DNA of 64,000 bases, taken from assembly GCF_001649575.2 (NCBI RefSeq), contig NC_051450.1, positions 14,953,159 through 15,017,158 of the forward strand, given 5' to 3'. Both the position numbers and the translations under genes were made by a program. Of the stretch, positions 58,051 to 64,000 are shown piece by piece (the stretch's first letter is position 1; each line of letters begins with the position of its first letter). This DNA comes from Kryptolebias marmoratus (taxonomy: Eukaryota > Chordata > Actinopteri > Cyprinodontiformes > Rivulidae). The notes under the pieces are model-generated. The model did not search any database. It was not told the DNA's origin and saw nothing but the letters and a program-made list of their open reading frames with translations.

Positions 58051-60478
58051 CATTACACCTTTTGTAGCCAAAGAACTAAGCAGATGCCAACACTACAAAG
58101 CAAGATTAGTAACTTTGCAGAGTAACTTCAGGTTCAGTTCAGATACTTTTTGTGTCACAAATTTAGTTTAATTATTACCTGAGTCTCTCATCTTGCTCCG
58201 GAGAACAGTTTGCACCTGCAGTGCATCTCCTTTCAACTAATCAACGCCATAAAAGAAAATATAGAGGCAAAAAGCCTCCTGTGCCTTCCGTCTCTCTATG
58301 AGTTACACCTTTACGTCTGACTTTTACTCAGAAGCATCTTTATGAGAAGTTTTATCAGAACTAATGCTGATGTTGTCTAAATCAAAAGATGATCACTGTT
58401 AATCCATGATAAAACATTTTTTGTTTATTAATTAAGAATCACAGCATTTATTTTTACACCGGATCACCAAACTTCCTTATATTGTATCTGAACCTAATTT
58501 CTAGACAAACTAAAACACTTTTAACACTATTTAACATTATAGAGACTGGATGTCTGAAAATTATCTCTTTTTTTATTTTAAAAAAAAGCCTTCTCATTGA
58601 ATTGTAGTTAGCTTTTTTAGTGTAAGAGTTCCTAAGTCAGTAAGAATCACATTTGAAAGAATAGAAGTAAAAAAAAAAAAAAATTCCTTAATAACAAAGA
58701 GCACATGTAGCACATGTGATTGTGATATTGATAAGTTTCTTATTTGCATATACAGTATTTACTGGCTTTTTGTCCTGATTGGTCATCTGTTGCCACCTCC
58801 ATCTATTTTACATTCAGTATCATTAAACCTAGGTTGCATTACCAAGGGAATAATCTGCTTTATAAAACTTCTAAACTTTTAAAGAAACTTGGGTTATGTT
58901 GAACCTGCTTTGTTTAACCAAATGAGTGACTGAATTCTATTTTTAACTCTAAACCCTCAGGTAAATGCATTACCTTATGAGATTTTGAAAAAAGAAAAAA
59001 AATAAGAGCAATCATAATGTGAATGCCACTCAAAAAGAAACGGCTATTCTGCATATTTGACACTTTGGGGTCAGAAATCTTATAGCGAAAAGTATACCTT
59101 AGCACATGGAAAGGTGAAATGCTGATCACCAGGAAACAAGGCCCTCAGGTTTTTCTCAAAGAAAATGTTCATTATACAACAGACATTAAAATTTTATATA
59201 GGCCACATTCTAATCATACATCTTTAGTAATCAACTAATCACTTTATAGGTGTAAAAAACAAAGTTTTTTCAGTCAGACTAACATTATCCAGACCTTCAC
59301 TTTTTCTCAGGTGTTAGCATAAAAACAGAAATTGAGTTGTTTCCGTTTGATTTTTTTAAGCTTCAAAGAAAACATAAATAGAAATCATCTATTTTTGCTT
59401 CTAAAATGACCACTCGGAGAGAACGCTGGCAGCAGCTGATTATGTGTCACACTCATTCCGTCTGTAAAAGGAGAACTGTCAAAGTGCAGAAACCAGAGGA
59501 ACGCTAGACTTTAATTTTGTTTTATTTGGAAAATAACTTTCAAGCAGGGGGTTTGCAAAGTCAATAAATTTAACATTTTGGGAAAAACACCAATAACGTG
59601 GTGTGTTATTAGTATTTTTATTGACAAAGATGAGTTCTGAATCAATGTGATTTGAGAAAAGTTGAGTCCTTGTGCTAAGAAAAGTTCAATGAAAATATTA
59701 CTCCTTTTTAATCATTATGTGAAAGAGTTGTCAAATATAGTCTGCCTGGGGAGTTCAACTGTATGCTGAAATAAATTATTTGTGAGTGAAACTTTATATC
59801 AGAGTTTATGTTTGTTATAGTTGATGTTGCATGAGTTAATCCTTCATAATCTTTCTAAATAAACTAATAATCCTGTCTGGTGTTGGTATATTGATCAAAG
59901 TTATACAAACAAGACTTTAAGATCATTCTTGAGATCAAAACTGTAGAGAAAGTTTTTTTTACTGCTGCAACTAGTCACATAGGGCAATTTTTGTTTGTTT
60001 TGTGTTGGAAATATAATTCCTGCCTCCATATTCTACTTACGGGGTTGTCTCTGATGGTAAACTGAAACTTAGCATCTATCATTTAAAAGATGGCTGCAGT
60101 TGGTCAATAACTTATGGGGGGGGAGTTGAATTCACACTTTGCACTCTTGACAGCCAGTGCCTATAACATTATCTAACATTGATTGATTGTAGACTTTTTA
60201 TATTCTTCGAGCCTCTGTTAATATGAGACTTACTGCTTTCTAAATTCCCTTTTTATCTGAAAAATACCCTCCAAGCCCATTAGTTTGACAATGACATTGT
60301 TTAGATATCAGAGACACTATTGAGTTCAAAACACTGTTTTTGGCATTTATTTAATACACTCAATAGGAGGAACAATTGTGTCTGTTTTCTTGTTTTCGTA
60401 TTTAGCTGAAAAATGTACAACATTTACTGCTACGACTGTAATATGCATATAACTACACCTTGAAAGAAATACACACAA

Positions 60479-60512
60479 ATATATATATATATATATGTGT
60501 GTGTGTATGTGT
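60479..60512 (+). repeat. (AT)n(GT)n compound microsatellite
   Basis: Roughly ten AT units followed by five GT units and ATGTGTC. Compound AT/GT repeats are common in fish intergenic DNA. Confidence 0.93.
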
Positions 60513-61530
60513 CAGTATGTATTTATGAATACATTATAATCTTATCCCCTTTTCTTTATCTTAGTGAATGTCTTGTCATTTTATGTGTTGTGTTTTTATG
60601 TGGTCTGTGAGTCTAATGCAACATTGAGTGACACTAGAATTTCCTTGTATTCACATATAATGACACTAAAGAGTTCTGATTCTGATATCAAACCGGTGAC
60701 ACTAACTTTGAAACAGCAATTATTATTTATTCTACTAAATTCTGCCGTGCTGTATATGTGTGGAACGTCCATGTTTAGGAACTTGCAGCTCCTCTGTAGT
60801 TAATGTCCACATCAGTGTTATCAAACCATATAATAACATGTCAAATATAATATTTTTTCCTTACTGACGTTGCACACATTACCACAATAAGAAATGAGTT
60901 CACAAAATTACTTTTCTTTATTTGTCTCTATATTACTGATGTAGTTGTTATGCCATTAAATGCATTTCCCCCCCATCTGTGGGCTATAAAATCCTAAATT
61001 TTTGGAAAGGAATATTTGCTCAGAATGACTCAGAATCCTGAGTGACATGGGTGAAATCAGTGAAGGCAGAAAGATTTGCTCACACCTGCAGGGATTACAG
61101 CAGGTGCATATCTATACATTTCCTTTCCAGGAACTTCACTTCACACATCAAAAATAGCTGCATAAATATTAGCATCGTTTGGGAGTGATAGTTTAATCTG
61201 TTCTCCAGTGTTGTTTTATGCCTATAAACACCATTATTGACGTCATGTTATCCCTCACACTTGGCTCAAATTAAGTGGTGAGTTTGAATGCGAAAACAAA
61301 AAGTATTGATGACTCCGTCAGCTCCATCAGCCAGCTTTAGAGTAAGGCGAGTTTAGATGCCACCTTTGCTATTTTCTATTAAACGGAGACAGAAGGTCAA
61401 TGGATTGAGTTCAGATAAAGCAGACAATTCAATTTCCTGGCAGGTCAACCAAACAAGTTCATCCTCTCTTTCCTATTTTTCTTTTGTTCTAATTATTGTC
61501 CTTATCAGGACAATAAGTTTTATCAAGAAG

Positions 61531-61560
61531 TGTCTGTGTGTGTGTGTGTGGGGGGGGGGG
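61531..61560 (+). repeat. (TG)n followed by G11
   Basis: About eight to nine TG units merge into eleven G. The G run could be a slippage product of the alternating tract or an assembly weak point. Confidence 0.93.
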
Positions 61561-62294
61561 CTAAAGAGGGTTTCAATTGGACAAAGATAAAAAGGATTAT
61601 GTCAGTTTAAACAGACACTGCTATGATTTTCTCCCTATGTGGATTTGAGATAATTTAGCTGAGTTACAGTCAGTAATGATTTATACATGAACTGTGATTC
61701 AATTTAAGCAGTTACATGCACTAACTAATTGCCTCATCTGTAAAGGCTTGAACCATTTAAAGGCTGACATGTGTTGAATTATTATTTAGACATCTCAAGT
61801 AGTTTTACATTTCTATGATGTATTACCAGGAATAGGTCGTTTTTATTCTGCCAAATGGCTTTAGACATTTTTCATTTCTCTAAGCATAGCAGCTAATCAT
61901 ATACAAAATCTTTCTCTGCTTTTGTAGTTTAGCCAGTATATTTTCTTGTATATTGCACCACTTTGAATCTGGCAGTGCATCATGTGCGCTGTCCACTTTT
62001 TTCTTGTTACCACATTATAGATAATACTAATTTTTGTTTCCCCTTCAAGCCTTTGGAAGCAAAACACTATTAAATATTTTCTCTTTTCACATTCTTCTCT
62101 TCTTGCTCAGTTGAACCCCATAGGCCAAGATGCATAAATGTCACATTATTTTGAAATGCACATTAATATTCTCTCTATAAAGTGTTCTTTGTGTCTTGTG
62201 GAAATGAATAAAACCAACTCTGTTGATTTTGTTTTTAACCAAGTGAAAAAGCATGCATTGTCTTGGATTTACAATTATAGAGAATTTTGGTTGG

Positions 62295-62387
62295 TTAAAG
62301 TGAAAGTTCAGTACTTTTATGAAGAGTTCAGTGGAAAGGTTATGAACAGATACCTTACCTGTTGAACATAGCCCTTTTAGCCCTCCT

Positions 62388-62425
<38 letters not shown>

Positions 62426-63078
62426 CAGAGAAGCCCTTGTAACTTCTGGTCCATTTGACCTGAAGGCCACAGGAGGATTAAAAACTATCTGATTGGAGAA
62501 ATAAAGGTTTTCTTGTTGAAACTGATTAGCTACAGGCTAGTCTAAGTGGGACGTGGGACTAAGACCAAAGTGGATCTCTGCCAGCTTAAAACTCCAATAT
62601 CTAAAATGTCATGATGGTTCATGCAAAATGTTGTTTTAGAAACCTGTACATTGTTGTGAAGTTTGCATTATACAGCCATTTATACAGAATTCTGTAGGCA
62701 TTTGTGAGTGTGAATGGTGGCAGCAGTTAGCTGTAGCACTTCTGATGCAGCCTGGGGAACTTCCTGCAAGAATTTATTAATTTATTTTTTATGAAATCTG
62801 CATGTTATGTAAAATTTATGGTGACATAAAGGTTTATAAAATAGCATTTGCTTGGATCTCTATTAAATCTTTGGGCTCTAAGTTGTTCTAAGTCTAAACC
62901 AATTCCCATTGATCCTGGTCCAGCGCAGACTAGCCATTAGTTTATCAATCCAGTCTGAATTTAATTGCATTTCTCCAAGCTGAGTTTGTTCAAAAAGCTA
63001 CCTACATCAAGTAAGATAACAATTGTTCATAGCGTTTTCACAGAACCTCACTTCAAAAGATTTGAACTTTTCCTTTAG
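62295..63078. mobile_element. Family A element, most complete copy with long inverted arms
   Basis: The left arm runs from TTAAAGTGAAAGTTCAG at 62295 to about 62600. The right arm is its imperfect inverted copy, from about 62866 to 63078, reading on the minus strand CTAAAGGAAAAGTTCAAATC, 'CGCTATGAACAATTGTTATC', 'GATGTAGGTAGCTTTTTG' and 'AATGGCTAGTCTGCGC'. Arms of more than 200 bp around a spacer of about 260 bp are the architecture of a foldback or MITE-type DNA transposon without transposase. The spacer includes 'ATGGTGACATAAAGG', shared with copy 1. A (GA)n tract has grown inside the left arm. No clear target duplication. Superfamily not determined. Confidence 0.7.
62388..62430 (+). repeat. 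(GA)n microsatellite inside family A left arm
   Basis: About thirteen uninterrupted GA units, then GGGAGAGAGAGACAGAGA. It separates two blocks of the left arm that are adjacent in copies 1 and 2. The 109-codon minus frame at 62141-62470 (Ser-Leu repeats) is an artefact of it. Confidence 0.97.
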
Positions 63079-64000
63079 GATGTAAGACTGATAATTACCA
63101 TGAATATTGCCAAAAAAAGAACAAATGTATGTTATTTAAAGATAATTGTTGCAAACAATGAAGCAAAAGTCTATCATAAAAAACAGTTTGACATATTAGA
63201 TACAGTGTCATCCAAACATTTTCTTTTTAGAGATGTTCATCCAAGCACTTTAACAGTGTGAGTTGAAGTAAACTATAATTTTTCCTACACAGGACCCATC
63301 ATGAATACTCACAGCAGGCACAAAGTGTATAACAGTCTGAAGCCCCAGTTTCTGCTAAGAATGAATAAGGGAAATGAGAAAAATAATTTGACAAGGGGGG
63401 GGGGGTTGTTACGGTACTTGACTTGTTCTAATTGGCTCTGCCTGTAATGGCTTAAAATTAGCTTCCTCCTGAGATTCTGAGTTCTTTTGGGGCTTTGTAT
63501 GGTCAAATAAGCAAATACAAAAGCATATTTGAAAACACATTACCAAAACCTAATTTTCCAAATATTTCTGGGATGACTGTGTATTATTGTAAAAAGAAAT
63601 GTATTAATGTGCAAACAATTACAACTTTTCAAATGATCAAAATGCAATAACACAAAAAGAATAAATACGGCTGAAAAATTTAGCTTTTGGAAAATTGAAT
63701 GCTGATTTGAAATATGCCAGCAAGGTCACATTTTACTTGTACCATTTTCTGCCAGTGCTCATTTTAAATGTAATTATAGTAGCAATCTAAGCAGCACCCA
63801 GCAACTGTTTTTTTTTTTTTTTTTTTTTAATATGCCTATTAGTAACAACATTGTTACATAACCAGGATCTTAGTAGAGCAAAAGGTAGGTTATGGTTTTC
63901 AAGTGATGGCTGCATACGTGTCACTTTTTCCAACCTGTTTTGTTGTTTGACAACAGGAAAATATGCAAATAGGAATGCTTTTCTTTCTTGGGAGCAGTGT
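63079..64000. other. Unique AT-rich DNA with G and T runs
   Basis: A G11 run lies at 63395-63405 and T21 at 63808-63828. A 65-codon minus frame at 63309-63506 has no domain. No gene is recognised. Confidence 0.55.
63808..63828 (+). repeat. Poly(T) run of 21
   Basis: Uninterrupted T, perhaps the reverse complement of a retrocopy tail; no retroelement body was recognised on either side. Confidence 0.95.

Larger units (their letters stand above)
58051..62294. other. Unique AT-rich DNA with simple repeats
   Basis: No gene is recognised. Frames at 58914-59129, 60564-60803, 61357-61590 and 62138-62365 are short and lack domains. An A run of about 15 lies at 58669-58683 and a G8 run at 60116-60123. 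Confidence 0.5.

Noticed and set aside
1..64000. CRISPR arrays, operons, ribosome binding sites, phage or prokaryotic genes
   Set aside because: No direct-repeat/spacer array and no compact coding arrangement; sequence and repeats are those of a vertebrate genome.
1..64000. CpG island or gene promoter
   Set aside because: CpG dinucleotides are sparse nearly everywhere; even the richer blocks at 21.8-22.2 and 39.2-39.7 kb are too small and too CpG-poor by eye to call promoters.

Overview
This window is AT-rich vertebrate DNA, judged by eye and not counted, and almost certainly from a teleost fish. It has no recognisable protein-coding gene. The longest open frames are only about 145 codons. 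They lie on both strands and often overlap each other, they show no domain I recognise, and several sit inside transposon relics. The fish assignment rests on the repeats: a solo LTR of a type familiar from fish genomes, two kinds of Tc1/mariner transposase relic, L2/CR1-type LINE fragments, a palindromic MITE whose arms read CCAGGGG...GGTCCT, a common 'CATCCATCCATTTTC' interspersed repeat, and a 'CATGAACCACTGGA' repeat. I recall these from percomorph fishes, perhaps killifish or livebearers; that is memory, not a search. The sequence looks like intergenic or intronic DNA of a gene-poor region.

Layout. 1-9 kb: mostly unique sequence, with an unresolved base beside a G-quadruplex-like tract at 1459 and one copy of a dispersed repeat (family A) at 5.0-5.45 kb. 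9-13.1 kb: an unusually complex block near 9.3-9.8 kb, a decayed minus-strand LTR-like element, a family B repeat, a clean solo LTR with 5-bp target duplications (12205-12648), a perfect 20-bp palindrome and two exon-like segments. 13.8-14.7 and 17.9-18.7 kb: complex blocks free of repeats, which are candidate conserved non-coding elements (CNEs). 15.4-16.7 kb: a nested repeat region with family B in three degenerate units, one split by a MITE. 20.1-20.8 kb: a cluster of retroelement tails. 21.8-23.0 kb: a CNE-like block, then family A, then a minus-strand Tc1-like relic. 23-34 kb: mainly unique AT-rich DNA with one short family A copy and CNE-like blocks. 34.6-34.8 kb: a LINE-like tail ending in (AAAAC)n. 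35.7-37.0 and 39.2-39.7 kb: the best CNE-like blocks. 42.2-42.7 kb: a TIR element. 45.6-46.66 kb: LINE reverse transcriptase, Tc1-like transposase and an interspersed-repeat fragment in a row. 48.8-52 kb: weaker retroelement-like tails. 56.7-57.4 kb: another CNE-like block. 57.8-58.05 kb: a second LINE fragment containing a perfect 12-bp hairpin. 62.3-63.08 kb: the most complete family A element, with long inverted arms and a (GA)n tract. Microsatellites are scattered throughout.

No genes work together here. The useful content is the transposon stratigraphy and a set of possible regulatory or exonic islands that only comparative genomics or RNA data can test. I found no convincing undescribed biological system; the nearest things are the two internally related repeat families (A and B), assembled here by comparing copies within the window.
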